A stretch of DNA of 64,000 bases from Pseudobacter sp051955275 (GCF_051955275.1 NZ_JBQCGW010000319.1:1-64000), one strand, 5' to 3'. Positions 9,101-18,936 are shown, counted from the stretch's first letter. Translations and numbers: made by a program. Notes: generated from the letters alone by a model not told the origin.

Positions 9101-9267
9101 GATGGACACACTGGAGGTGCAGCAGAAAATCACCTTATGGCAGTATCAAAAGCAGTACTGGCGTAACTTTTGAAGGAATGATTTGTCAAACCCTTCCACT
9201 ATGGGTACACTGAACGTGCAGTAAATAAAAACGTTTATGGCATTATCAAAAGTAATACTGGTGCAAC
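9068..9267 (+). repeat. Tandem duplication, two 100-bp units, covering the start of the 140-aa gene
   Basis: Unit 1 (9068-9167) and unit 2 (9168-9267) are aligned at exactly 100 bp offset. They share TTTTGAAGGA at 9068 and 9168, GATTTGTCAAACCCTTCC, and the start-codon context TTATGGCA. Unit 1 contains a dead copy of the gene start: ATG at 9137 reads M-A-V-S-K-A-V-L-A then TAA at 9164. Unit 2 has ATG at 9237, M-A-L-S-K-V-I-L-V, and continues into the real gene. The units differ at roughly a quarter of positions, so the duplication is not recent. Confidence 0.85.
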
Positions 9268-9659
9268 GAATGATTGATGACCTGATCAGACAGGCCGCTT
9301 ATTTCCTGGAAGAGTCGGGAGAGTTCTATCCTTTTGCATTGTATGCGGATGGGCATCAACAGATCCGCAATATCAGCTTCTTTACCAAAGATGAATTTCC
9401 TGCAGCCGATGAAGTGCTCAAGGAATTGGAAGCACTTGTGCTGTCCGGTCTGAAAGCAGGTCAGTATAAAGCCGCTCTGATTGGAGTGAATGTTCATGCA
9501 GCTGCTCCCGGCGTATCACCGGAGATCCACAATGCCATGGAAGTACGCAGCTATGATGAGCATGGAAACCTTACGCTCCGCTATTCCAGATATCAAAAAA
9601 GAGAAGATGGATATGAGTTCAGCGAACTCATCGATCCCAATAATGATCCCAATAATTAG
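9237..9659 (+). CDS. Orphan 140-aa acidic protein inside a repeat-framed unit
   Basis: Unrecognised cytoplasmic protein with no signal peptide or membrane segment. It has an amphipathic N-terminal helix (residues 5-25), then alternating strands (YPFALYADGHQQIRNISFF; YKAALIGVNVHAAAPGV) resembling a small alpha/beta fold, and an acidic NPNN-rich tail. The ATG at 9237 is supported by the duplicated start context 100 bp upstream. It lies between two inverted 145-bp repeats and two convergent genes, with no operon partner. The enclosed position suggests it may have moved with the repeats as a unit. No function can be assigned. Confidence 0.75.
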   Translation: MALSKVILVQRMIDDLIRQAAYFLEESGEFYPFALYADGHQQIRNISFFTKDEFPAADEVLKELEALVLSGLKAGQYKAALIGVNVHAAAPGVSPEIHNAMEVRSYDEHGNLTLRYSRYQKREDGYEFSELIDPNNDPNN

Positions 9660-9718
9660 CAATAATTCAAAACTGCATTCCCTGTATTTCACCCAATATT
9701 GACTGATGCACCCTCGGA

Positions 9719-9867
9719 GCCATAGCGGAAGGGTTTGACAAATCAGTCTTTCAAAACATACGATCCCCAGCCAGGCGTTGCACTCCCCCCCAACACTCCC
9801 CACAAAATCTCAATAGTACCCCTAAAAGGTGTGGGTATGTTTTGCAGACGGATTTGTTAAACCCTGG
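9719..9867 (-). repeat. Right arm of the long inverted repeat
   Basis: Reverse-complement copy of 8956-9100. Its outer end (GCAGACGGATTTGTTAAACC) stops 8 bp before the bshC stop codon, and its inner end (AAGGGTTTGACAAATCAGTC) faces the 140-aa gene. The central part has diverged more than the ends, for example a run of C residues at 9784-9790. Like the left arm it is an imperfect palindrome with about 30-bp terminal inverted repeats. Confidence 0.8.
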
Positions 9868-9874
9868 AGCGAAC

Positions 9875-11473
9875 CTAATCTTTGGGGCGAATGATGACGA
9901 ATTCCTGCTCAAGCGCAAGACTGCTCTTATAAATACAGTCAATGAATTCCTTTCCATACTTCGCATAATACGGCATGAAGTTCTCCACGCGTTCCTGCAG
10001 GCCGCCCGTGGGAAACAATGCTTCACGGATCTGCCGAATCTGCTGTTGCTCGGATGCGTACTTCTTCTTTTCAGCACGGATCATTTTCTTTTCAAGCTCC
10101 TGCAAAGGCTTTACAGTACGGACTTTGAGGGCTTCGATATGGGCGATGAGAGACGAGTCGATCTGAGTGGCCTTCTCCCGGATAGTGTCATAGAGTTGTG
10201 AAGTGGCCTGTAATTCCTGGGTGAGCTTTAGATGACCATTGGCCTGGCGCGTAACCAGATGCGTGAGCAACTGCTGCTCCTTCTGGAAGAAGTCAGCGAT
10301 CTGCAGGTCCATTCTTTCTACTTTTTCTTCCCATTTTTTTTCAACTACCAGGAAGGAATTGCGGACTACCAGAACGGGGTAAGGCACTTTGTAATGATGG
10401 AAGAGATCGCGGAGCTCAAGCCAGTAGCTGGTTTCACCGCCACCGCCAATAAAGGCGATATTGGGAAGCAGGGTCTCCTGAAAGAGGCCGCGGAGGATCA
10501 CGTTCGGACTGAAGCGATCAGGATGATTGTTCAGTTCAACAGCTATCTCCTCTTTGGTGAAACGGATGCCGGTGTTGCGCACTTCATAAACATCGTTCTT
10601 CAGTTCAATGAGCTCACGGATGCCGTCTTTGAGATAAAAAAGATTTACGGCACGGGGATTGGCCTGCACCTTGTAATGTTCGCCGAGACGGGCGATCGTT
10701 TTTTCAACGATGCTGCCGGGTGTCTGGTGGAAGAGATCGTCTTCAAACACAGCCACCATCAGCTTTTTCACTTTTGCAGTGTCGGGAATGATGGTGATCA
10801 GGCCGTACTCAGCAAAGAGCTGGTGAATGAGTTTGAAAGTGGCGGTCTGAATATTTTCGCTGTTGAGATAAGCGTCTTTGAGCATAGTGATAAGCTCTTC
10901 GCCATGCGGTAGCACCGAGAGCTCACCGGCAATGCGGTGAATGAGCTGGTCGAGCCCTTTGGTATTCATGCGGCCTACAGCCCCCGTCTGGCGGGTGTTC
11001 CAGACAAGTTTGTCGCCACTGAGCCATACATTGCCCAGTTCATCGAGATCGGCATCTTCGCTGCCCATCCAGAAGACAGGTACGAAATTATATTCAGGCA
11101 GTTCCTTTTTGAGTTGGTCAGCCAGCCTGATGGTATGAACGATCTTGTAAATGAAATATAAATGACCGGTAAAGATGGCCGGTTGATGTGCGGTGGTAAT
11201 AGTAAAGGTATTATCCTGCTGCAAAGCCTGGATATTGTCCTGTACTTTAGCCGAGGCAGGTACAATACTGTACTGATCGGTCAGCGCCTGGGCCAGGAGT
11301 TTTCTTTCCTGGATGAACTGCTGCCGTTCCCTGATGGCTGCTTTGATACCTTCGAGGTTTGGGAGATGTTCGTAGAACGGACGTAACTCCGGTGATTCCT
11401 GTAAATAATCGATCACCACTTTGGAGAAATATCCTGTTTTGCTGTATGGGAGTTGTGTAGTGCTACAGTTCAT
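9875..11473 (-). CDS. bshC: Bacillithiol biosynthesis cysteine-adding enzyme BshC
   Basis: 532-aa BshC, which joins cysteine to glucosaminyl-malate in the last step of making bacillithiol, a low-molecular-weight thiol. The ATG at 11473 is chosen because the product then begins MNCSTTQLPYSKTGYFSK, the usual family start; an in-frame ATG at 11533 would add 20 atypical residues. Family segments visible are TTAHQPAIFTGHLYFIYK (residues about 110-128), PVFWMGSEDADLDEL, ILRGLFQETLLPNIAFIGGG near residue 340, and a C-terminal coiled coil (about residues 430-500). The bshA and bshB partners are not in the window. The stop codon is 8 bp from the right arm of the inverted repeat. Confidence 0.95.
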   Translation of the reverse strand: MNCSTTQLPYSKTGYFSKVVIDYLQESPELRPFYEHLPNLEGIKAAIRERQQFIQERKLLAQALTDQYSIVPASAKVQDNIQALQQDNTFTITTAHQPAIFTGHLYFIYKIVHTIRLADQLKKELPEYNFVPVFWMGSEDADLDELGNVWLSGDKLVWNTRQTGAVGRMNTKGLDQLIHRIAGELSVLPHGEELITMLKDAYLNSENIQTATFKLIHQLFAEYGLITIIPDTAKVKKLMVAVFEDDLFHQTPGSIVEKTIARLGEHYKVQANPRAVNLFYLKDGIRELIELKNDVYEVRNTGIRFTKEEIAVELNNHPDRFSPNVILRGLFQETLLPNIAFIGGGGETSYWLELRDLFHHYKVPYPVLVVRNSFLVVEKKWEEKVERMDLQIADFFQKEQQLLTHLVTRQANGHLKLTQELQATSQLYDTIREKATQIDSSLIAHIEALKVRTVKPLQELEKKMIRAEKKKYASEQQQIRQIREALFPTGGLQERVENFMPYYAKYGKEFIDCIYKSSLALEQEFVIIRPKD

Positions 11474-11559
11474 AAGCGGACATAAAAGTACGACTTGCCT
11501 ATCTTTAAAAAATCCTTTGGCCATATTTAACAAAGCCTAAGTGAATTTTGTTCAGCCGT

Positions 11560-12807
11560 CTATTTCCTTTCCACGTTAAAAGCGTTGTAATCCATACTGG
11601 GCGTGGCATGAGTGAGGATCTCCTCTACTGCTTTGCCTGTGCCCGCGGCCAGTGAGAGGCCAAGCATGGCATGCCCGCAGGCGATCACCAGGTTGCTGTA
11701 ACGGCTATGCCTGCCGATATAGGGAAGTCCGTCAGGGGTAAGTGGACGGTAACCATGCCAGATTTTTTCGGTTGCGGGGAACTCAACAGGCAGGCTGGGG
11801 TAATAGAGTTTGGCCGCATTGTAGATGGCCTGCGCCCGCTTCAGCAGTGTAGGAGAACCAAGACCGCTGATCTCCATGGTGCCGCCCATGCGGAGGTCGG
11901 CCCCCATCGGGGTCATTGCCGTACGATGGTCTACCAGGATGGCAGGGTATTGAAGGTTGCGCTCCACATTGGGGAAGGTCATGCTATACCCCTTACCTGC
12001 CTGCATCAGCAGTTGGATGCCCAGTTGTTTTGTGAGCATGGGCAGCCAGGAGCCGGGCGACAAGACCAGTTCATCGCAACTGAATCTGCCTTTATCCGTG
12101 ATCACGGCCGTTACTTTATCTCCCCGTTTTTCGAAACCGGTAATATTGGTATTGAGTTGGAATTTTACGCCGTTCTGTTCAAGCTGTGCTTTGAGGGTGC
12201 GCATGAAATCGCCGGGATGAAGATGTGCATCTATCGGGTAGAGCACTCCTCCCCTAACCCGGGTCTCCACTTCAGTTTCCATATCCTGCACCTGCTGTGC
12301 GTTGCAGATAATGGTTTCCAGTCCGAGCTCATTGGCTTCTTTTGCGAGATCATATTCCTTTTTTTCCGTGGTGGCGTTCTTGTACATCATGAAGATGCCT
12401 TTTTCTTCCATGCGGAAATGATCGCCAAGCTCCATTTTCATATCACTGGTGAGCTCGCGGCTCAGCATGAGGAACCGGAAGAGTGGCGGAATATTCCGGT
12501 GCATGGTAATATGGTTGGCATTGCGCCAGAAGGCAAGGCACCAGCGGATAAGATCCAGGTTCAGCCGTGGTTTGATATAGAACGGACTGGTAGAACTGAG
12601 CATCCAGCGGAGGCCTTTCGCCACAATGCCTGGCGAGGCAAGCGGATGAATATGACTGGGAGAAACATAACCGGCATTACCAAATGAAGTACCTGTAGTG
12701 ATATCACCACGGTCTATAACGGTTACCTGTAGTCCTTTTTTCTGAAGATACCAGGCGCAGCATAAACCGATCACACCACCGCCTGCAATTGTTACTTGTT
12801 GGCTCAT
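11560..12807 (-). CDS. FAD-dependent D-amino-acid/amine dehydrogenase (DadA-like)
   Basis: About 415-aa DAO-family flavoprotein. The N-terminal Rossmann motif VTIAGGGVIGLCCAWYL binds FAD; the C-terminus has the family GYRPLTPDGLPYIGR and CGHAMLGLSLAAGTG segments. The ATG at 12807 places the FAD loop at the usual position; the longer frame from 12834 adds nine residues. It lies 44 bp downstream of an aldehyde dehydrogenase of the 2,5-dioxovalerate type on the same strand. In hydroxyproline catabolism a DAO-family enzyme oxidises cis-4-hydroxy-D-proline and a semialdehyde dehydrogenase finishes the route, so that role is a reasonable inference. Epimerase and deaminase genes are absent here. D-amino-acid oxidation in general is the alternative. 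Confidence 0.88.
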   Translation of the reverse strand: MSQQVTIAGGGVIGLCCAWYLQKKGLQVTVIDRGDITTGTSFGNAGYVSPSHIHPLASPGIVAKGLRWMLSSTSPFYIKPRLNLDLIRWCLAFWRNANHITMHRNIPPLFRFLMLSRELTSDMKMELGDHFRMEEKGIFMMYKNATTEKKEYDLAKEANELGLETIICNAQQVQDMETEVETRVRGGVLYPIDAHLHPGDFMRTLKAQLEQNGVKFQLNTNITGFEKRGDKVTAVITDKGRFSCDELVLSPGSWLPMLTKQLGIQLLMQAGKGYSMTFPNVERNLQYPAILVDHRTAMTPMGADLRMGGTMEISGLGSPTLLKRAQAIYNAAKLYYPSLPVEFPATEKIWHGYRPLTPDGLPYIGRHSRYSNLVIACGHAMLGLSLAAGTGKAVEEILTHATPSMDYNAFNVERK

Positions 12808-12851
12808 GTAAGAAGGGATAAACGATAGCAACAATATACAAAAAATGTAGA

Positions 12852-14396
12852 CTAGAGCGATTCTTTTGAGAGTTCATCGTTCACCGTTCTCCAGATGTTC
12901 AGTATATTTTTATTTTTCAGTTCATCCGGCAGCAGGCTGTCCGGCCAGTTCTGAAAACTTACGGGGCGTGCTAATCTTTTGATCCCATCCGCGCCCACAG
13001 CGGAAAAGCGGCTGTCGGTAGTAGCAGGGAAAGGTCCTCCATGATGCATACTCAGCGCAACAGTTACACCAGTTGGCACACCATTCATTACAAATCTTCC
13101 TGCAATATTTTTTATTGCTTCCACCAGTGCGGGATTTTGCAGCACATCATTCTCTGTTGCCATCAGACTGGCTGTCAGCTGGCCTTCCAGCCGGGTGACA
13201 ATCTGCATCATCTCCTCCAGGTCCCTGCATCTTACCACGATGGAGTATGGACCGAAAACTTCCTGATGCAGCACGGAATTGCTGAGAAATGCAGCGCCCG
13301 GCGCAGTGGCGATAGTGGCAATGCCTTCTGCCTGCGCAGTGCTGTTGCGGCTTTCTGCCACTTCGGTTACACTATCCTGTGATAAGGCCGTTTGCCGTTT
13401 TTCGGCATAGGCTTTTGCGATGCCCGGATGCAACATGGGTGCGGCAGGTGTTGCTGCAATCCCCTCGCCCAGCATTTCAATGAAATTGTCGAGCTCATTT
13501 CCTTCCACACCAATGATCAGCCCCGGATTGGTACAGAACTGTCCAACACTGGTTGTTACCGATTCAACATACATACCTGCAATTTCCTTTGATGACTGTT
13601 TCAGTTTCTCCGGAAAAAGGAAAACAGGATTGACACTTCCCATTTCTGCGAACACAGGTATGGGCTCGGGTCTTGCATTGGCCCAGTCCCACAACTGTTT
13701 ACCGCCTGCAAAAGAGCCGGTAAAACCAACGGCTTTCACCCTCGGATGTGTCACCAGCGCCTTGCCCACTTCAAAGGAGCTGCCATGCACATGCGCAAAT
13801 ACATGTTCCGGCATACCGGTTTCCCTGGCTGCTTCCAGAATGAGGTCTGCCACCATCTGTGAGGTGGCTGCATGTGCAGGATGTCCTTTCACGATGACGG
13901 GGCAGCCGGCTGCCAGTGCGCAGGCGGTATCACCTCCCGGTGTTGAATAAGCGAAGGGGAAATTACTGGCCCCGAATACCACAACGGGTCCCAGCGGCGT
14001 CATTGTCTTCCGGAGATCAGGGGTAGCCGGACTGCGATCCGTTTTTGCCGTATCGATCCGTACATCCAGCCAGTTGCCGCGCTCACAGGCATCTGCATAA
14101 CTGGTCAGCTGAAAAACAGTACGCGTTTTCTCCAACCTCAGTCTCGCCTCTGAAAGATGTGTTTCCTCCATGGCAGTCTGCAAAAGCGCGGCCGGCGCCT
14201 TATCCAGCTTTGCTGCAATTGCCCTCATAAAACCGGCACGTTGCTTCAGGCTCAGCAACCTGAACTCATGAAAAGCCTTCCATGCATTGTTACAAATAGT
14301 ATCGATGGTTTCCAGTGATGCATCAGGTACTGCCATACGTAGGAATTTGAGCGATGAAGAAGAATAAGCACCTGCAATGTACGATGCCTGCCGCAA
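12852..14396 (-). CDS. Aldehyde dehydrogenase, 2-oxoglutarate-semialdehyde type
   Basis: 514-aa NAD(P)+-dependent aldehyde dehydrogenase. The general-base Glu lies in FAEMGSVNPVFLFP and the nucleophile Cys in GQFCTNPGLIIG; the GSxxGGKxLWDWANARPEPIPVFAEMG arrangement and the atypical C-terminus (NGVPTGVTVALSMHHGGPFP) are those of the ketoglutarate-semialdehyde (2,5-dioxovalerate) dehydrogenase subgroup. The start is TTG at 14396: an in-frame stop lies two codons upstream, and the first ATG (14336) would remove the N-terminal YIAG segment conserved in the family. It is the upstream gene of a two-gene operon with the FAD dehydrogenase. Pentose-sugar acid or hydroxyproline breakdown are the usual pathways. 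Confidence 0.9.
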   Translation of the reverse strand: MRQASYIAGAYSSSSLKFLRMAVPDASLETIDTICNNAWKAFHEFRLLSLKQRAGFMRAIAAKLDKAPAALLQTAMEETHLSEARLRLEKTRTVFQLTSYADACERGNWLDVRIDTAKTDRSPATPDLRKTMTPLGPVVVFGASNFPFAYSTPGGDTACALAAGCPVIVKGHPAHAATSQMVADLILEAARETGMPEHVFAHVHGSSFEVGKALVTHPRVKAVGFTGSFAGGKQLWDWANARPEPIPVFAEMGSVNPVFLFPEKLKQSSKEIAGMYVESVTTSVGQFCTNPGLIIGVEGNELDNFIEMLGEGIAATPAAPMLHPGIAKAYAEKRQTALSQDSVTEVAESRNSTAQAEGIATIATAPGAAFLSNSVLHQEVFGPYSIVVRCRDLEEMMQIVTRLEGQLTASLMATENDVLQNPALVEAIKNIAGRFVMNGVPTGVTVALSMHHGGPFPATTDSRFSAVGADGIKRLARPVSFQNWPDSLLPDELKNKNILNIWRTVNDELSKESL

Positions 14397-14722
14397 TCTG
14401 GCGTTATCTGTGGGTTAATGCAATCCTGAAACAGTCGAAAGAAGGGAACGAAAGAAAATTTTCCGACGGCTGGGTAAGGGGCAAAGTGAAGGATTAAGTG
14501 AAGCGTAAAATCTTTATCAGGTAAGGGTGACTGATGGGTTCAGGCCGCAAATTAAGGAATTCCTTAATATAAAATGTAAATGATTATTGAGGCCATCCAA
14601 AAAGCCTGCGAAAGTTTCATCTTCCATTTCAAAGTTGAACAGATAACTTCCCGGTGCGGTTTGTTTTGCAGCCGGTGTTCATCATATCACTTTACAGACT
14701 GATTTATTGAACCATGGAGCGG
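14397..14722. other. Gene-free gap with possible coding relic
   Basis: No intact gene is seen. On the minus strand about 50 codons are open between stops (roughly 14527-14685), with protein-like composition including SYLFNFEMEDETFAGFLDGL, but there is no suitable start codon, so this is at most a decayed gene end. At 14692-14718 the sequence ACAGACTGATTTATTGAACC followed by ATGGAGCGG resembles the outer end of the 9.7-kb inverted repeat and lies just beyond the rimO stop codon, as the other lies just beyond the bshC stop. Confidence 0.4.
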
Positions 14723-16033
<1,311 letters not shown>

Positions 16034-16044
16034 ACCTGTGGGCG

Positions 16045-16052
16045 CAAAGGTA
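16045..16052 (-). promoter_or_regulatory. Candidate -7 element for rimO
   Basis: Read on the minus strand this is TACCTTTG, matching the Bacteroidota TAnnTTTG -7 box. It lies 11 bp upstream of the rimO ATG, which would imply a very short leader. The -33 TTTG partner is poor, so confidence is modest. Confidence 0.35.
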
Positions 16053-16207
16053 ATTACATTTAAAATATGGTACGAACCTATTATATTTGCCCCCGCATTT
16101 TGGGCACTATTTCCTTGATAAATATTGATTTATCCCTGCCAAGGCCCTTTTTGGGGAGGTTTGGCATAGTTTTTTAAGAATAGCTTTCATCATTAAACAA
16201 TCACAGT

Positions 16208-16693
16208 ATGAAAAATTTATCGGTTGTGTTAGCACTGGTGTTGGTAATGGGTGCAGGATCTGCGGCAAATGCGCAATCCATGGGGTCAGAGTACAAAACA
16301 GCGCTTGGTGTGAAGTTTTATCCCGGAGCGGTGACGCTCAAGCATTTTTACAAAGACAATAAAGCAGTGGAAGGATTGCTGTCTTTCTGGAGGTATGGCG
16401 CCCGTATTACCGTTCTGCATGAGTGGCATGGTGATATCAACAATGCCCGCGGCCTGAAATGGTATGCCGGTGGTGGTGCGCACCTTGGTTTCTGGAACAG
16501 CGACTGGAAAGACCGTTATCCCAGCCGCGATCATGGCGTTCAGCTTGGTATCGACGGCGTGGTAGGTCTGGATTATAAATTCACAGACGCTCCTATCAAC
16601 CTGAGCCTCGACTGGCAGCCTTCATTCAACATTGCAGGATATTCCTACTTTGAAGGCAGCTGGGTTGGCCTGGCTATCAGGTACACTTTCTAG
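16208..16693 (+). CDS. Small exported beta-barrel-like protein
   Basis: 161-aa protein with a clear signal peptide (residues 1-22, ending in SAANAQ). The mature part alternates hydrophobic and aromatic residues in strand-sized blocks (RYGARITVLHEW, GLKWYAGGGAHLGFW, GIDGVVGLDYKF) and ends in Phe (VGLAIRYTF), the usual C-terminal signal of small outer-membrane beta-barrels. No enzyme motif is visible. It is monocistronic: a strong hairpin terminator follows 27 bp after the stop. Confidence 0.8.
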   Translation: MKNLSVVLALVLVMGAGSAANAQSMGSEYKTALGVKFYPGAVTLKHFYKDNKAVEGLLSFWRYGARITVLHEWHGDINNARGLKWYAGGGAHLGFWNSDWKDRYPSRDHGVQLGIDGVVGLDYKFTDAPINLSLDWQPSFNIAGYSYFEGSWVGLAIRYTF

Positions 16694-16719
16694 GTTCAGG
16701 TTTATGATGTAAACTTTTT

Positions 16720-16750
16720 AAAAGGCGTTCACTGCAGTGAGCGCCTTTTT
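16720..16750 (+). terminator. Rho-independent terminator after the beta-barrel gene
   Basis: AAAAGGCGTTCACTGC is followed by AGTGAGCGCCTTTTT, giving a stem of about 10 bp with one G-T pair and flanking A/T tracts. It is the classic form of an intrinsic terminator. Confidence 0.8.
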
Positions 16751-16950
16751 CGTGTTCCGAAAAAAGTTATCAACGCTATTGCATTATTTCAAAATTCATC
16801 ATAGCTTAGGAAACACTTCAGCGCAGCCGGCGCATAGTTCATCAACTCTCCACTCCATTTCAGCAACGGTCCTGTACCCTAACGGAAGCATGTTCTGTCG
16901 TTTTTTTCAAAGCGGCCGGTTCTATCTTTTATACCTTATCCTTTTGTACC

Positions 16951-18768
16951 ATGCTGAAACTCATAACACCTTTTATCCTTGTTGCTGCACTGGCAGTAAC
17001 GCTGCTGAATGGTAATGCATTCGGGAGTCCCACGCTTGTATCGCTTTTTCTTTTCTCTCTTCTGACCTGTATTGCCGGCATGATACTCTTCCTCACGCTG
17101 GTATTCCGGAAGCGAACAAAACTGCCAAAGCCTCCACTTCCCCTCTGGTTATTTCTATCCCTGGTAATATATGTGCTGGCCGACGGCCTGTTACATGAAT
17201 TCAATTTAACCCATCTTTTGTGGGCCGCCTATGGTTTATGGTCACTGGTGATCTACTTCTGGGCAACCTTGATGGTATCTGAACGGCGTACTTCCCCTGC
17301 AATTGTTTTATACAGGGTGGTCCTTTTCCTGGCTTTAACGGAATCAGTGATCGTATTACTGCAGACCGCAAGGCTTTTTCCTGTTCCTTCACAATGGTTC
17401 ATTGCCACGGGTACCTGGGTGAACCCCAATGTAACTGCCATCTTTATTGCTCTTTCGCTCTTTGCGGTTTTGAGATTGAAGGAGGCATCTTCCGCTATCA
17501 TGCAGCATTTTTTTTACTGGCCTGTATTGATCCTGATGATGCTTGCCACGGCATTGCTGCAATGCCGCAGCGCCTGGCTGGCGGCTGTTGTCATATGGCT
17601 TGCGGAATACCGCCATTCCCTGTTTGAAACCGTTCGCCGTAATTTCAGATTCAGCTGGAAAGGAGGACTGCTGTTGATTGGGCTGTTGATGGTATTGCAA
17701 GCCTTTTATGTACTGTACAGCACAAAAGAAGCTTCAGCCCGGAACCGCTTAAGCATTTGGAAGAACAGTTTACAGATGATAGCAGGCAAGCCATTGACCG
17801 GATACGGCTTCGGTATGTTTGAGAAAGAATACAATCTGTTCTCAGCTTCTGCACGGATGCCGGTGAACGATCATGTGAATATGGCCTATAATGATTTTCT
17901 TGAACTGGGTGTGGAAGGAGGCATTCCTGCTATAATGCTCTATATCTTTTTTTTGATGGCATGGTGGCAGGCATGCAGGAAGAATCCAGGCTCAGCGGTG
18001 TTCTTTTCCATTATTATCGCATTGTTAGTGGTACAACTTACCAATTTCGTATTCCAGGCGGTCCCGGCAATGGCGCTGGTATTGATGTATGCGGCAGTTA
18101 CCCCCATAGTATTACCGGTTCCGCAACCGGAACAAAGTTTATCAAAAAAGAAAAAAAAGGTGGCGGTATTATCCGCGCCATCTCCCGTATATACCAAATG
18201 GTGGATAAGATCACTGACAGGAATCACAGGATTGCTCCTCTCCTTCCTGCTATTCCTGCAGGCTTCGCTGGTAACGAGCGGCTTTTATAACAAAACACTC
18301 ATCGTTGATTCAGATGCAGTTCCGGCAGCAAAACTGGAACGACTGAACGAACTGTACTTCAAGCTTCATGCAAGTCCTTCGTTCTATGAAGTACGGGCTG
18401 ATCTCTACATGGCAGTACAACAGCCGGAAGATGCGCTGGGCTTATACCTGAGTGCATTGGAACGAAGCAGCGAGCCAGACCTCTTATCCAAAACAGGTTA
18501 TTGCTACCAGTTATTGTCGGGGTACGACAGCAGCCGGTTCTATTATGAAACGGCCTGTCATCTTCAGCCGCATCGTTTTACACCGAAGTTGCGCCTGATG
18601 CAGCTTTACGCTGAAAAAATGGATACCGTTTCCATGTTACAGACTGCAGGGATCATTTTAAAGATGCCTGTAAAAGTAAGTAGTAAAAAGGTAACAGACA
18701 TCCAGCAACTGGCAAAGTCTGTGATCGGCATTTATGACAAGCATCCCGGGTTGTCGGCACCTTTCTGA
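16951..18768 (+). CDS. O-antigen ligase/polymerase-family membrane protein with C-terminal TPR region
   Basis: 605-aa polytopic protein with about 11 hydrophobic segments over residues 1-450. The Wzy_C/O-antigen-ligase signature region is seen as the periplasmic loop containing NRLSIWKNSLQMIAGKPLTGYGFGMF followed by a membrane helix. The soluble C-terminal part (about residues 455-600) reads as tetratricopeptide-like helices (ALGLYLSALERSSEPDLLSKTGYCY). Members attach or polymerise sugar chains at the periplasmic face, and some modify proteins by O-glycosylation. No glycosyltransferases or LPS genes are nearby, so a protein-glycosylation or stand-alone role is possible. Confidence 0.85.
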   Translation: MLKLITPFILVAALAVTLLNGNAFGSPTLVSLFLFSLLTCIAGMILFLTLVFRKRTKLPKPPLPLWLFLSLVIYVLADGLLHEFNLTHLLWAAYGLWSLVIYFWATLMVSERRTSPAIVLYRVVLFLALTESVIVLLQTARLFPVPSQWFIATGTWVNPNVTAIFIALSLFAVLRLKEASSAIMQHFFYWPVLILMMLATALLQCRSAWLAAVVIWLAEYRHSLFETVRRNFRFSWKGGLLLIGLLMVLQAFYVLYSTKEASARNRLSIWKNSLQMIAGKPLTGYGFGMFEKEYNLFSASARMPVNDHVNMAYNDFLELGVEGGIPAIMLYIFFLMAWWQACRKNPGSAVFFSIIIALLVVQLTNFVFQAVPAMALVLMYAAVTPIVLPVPQPEQSLSKKKKKVAVLSAPSPVYTKWWIRSLTGITGLLLSFLLFLQASLVTSGFYNKTLIVDSDAVPAAKLERLNELYFKLHASPSFYEVRADLYMAVQQPEDALGLYLSALERSSEPDLLSKTGYCYQLLSGYDSSRFYYETACHLQPHRFTPKLRLMQLYAEKMDTVSMLQTAGIILKMPVKVSSKKVTDIQQLAKSVIGIYDKHPGLSAPF

Positions 18769-18936
18769 TTTATTGAATCCGTACCGTTTCAATTATTCTT
18801 CTCCGTGAGTGATAAGAACAGGCCATCCTTTGCCTGCCCCTCCCTGCATACTTATCATTCTTTCGCGGAACAGGTTTCCTATGCCTGTGATCAACCGCAT
18901 CCGGCCATTCGTATTTCTAACTAAAAAACTTTCACC

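Noticed and set aside
11671..12687. Long plus-strand frame (338 aa) antisense to the FAD dehydrogenase
   Set aside because: It lies entirely opposite a gene with clear motifs, has His/Cys-rich atypical composition and no family marks; it comes from codon bias.
18764..18784. CTGATTTATTGAATCC after the O-antigen-ligase gene, similar to the repeat end at 14.7 kb
   Set aside because: Only about 13 bases match, the orientation relative to the gene is reversed, and it includes the stop codon; probably chance.
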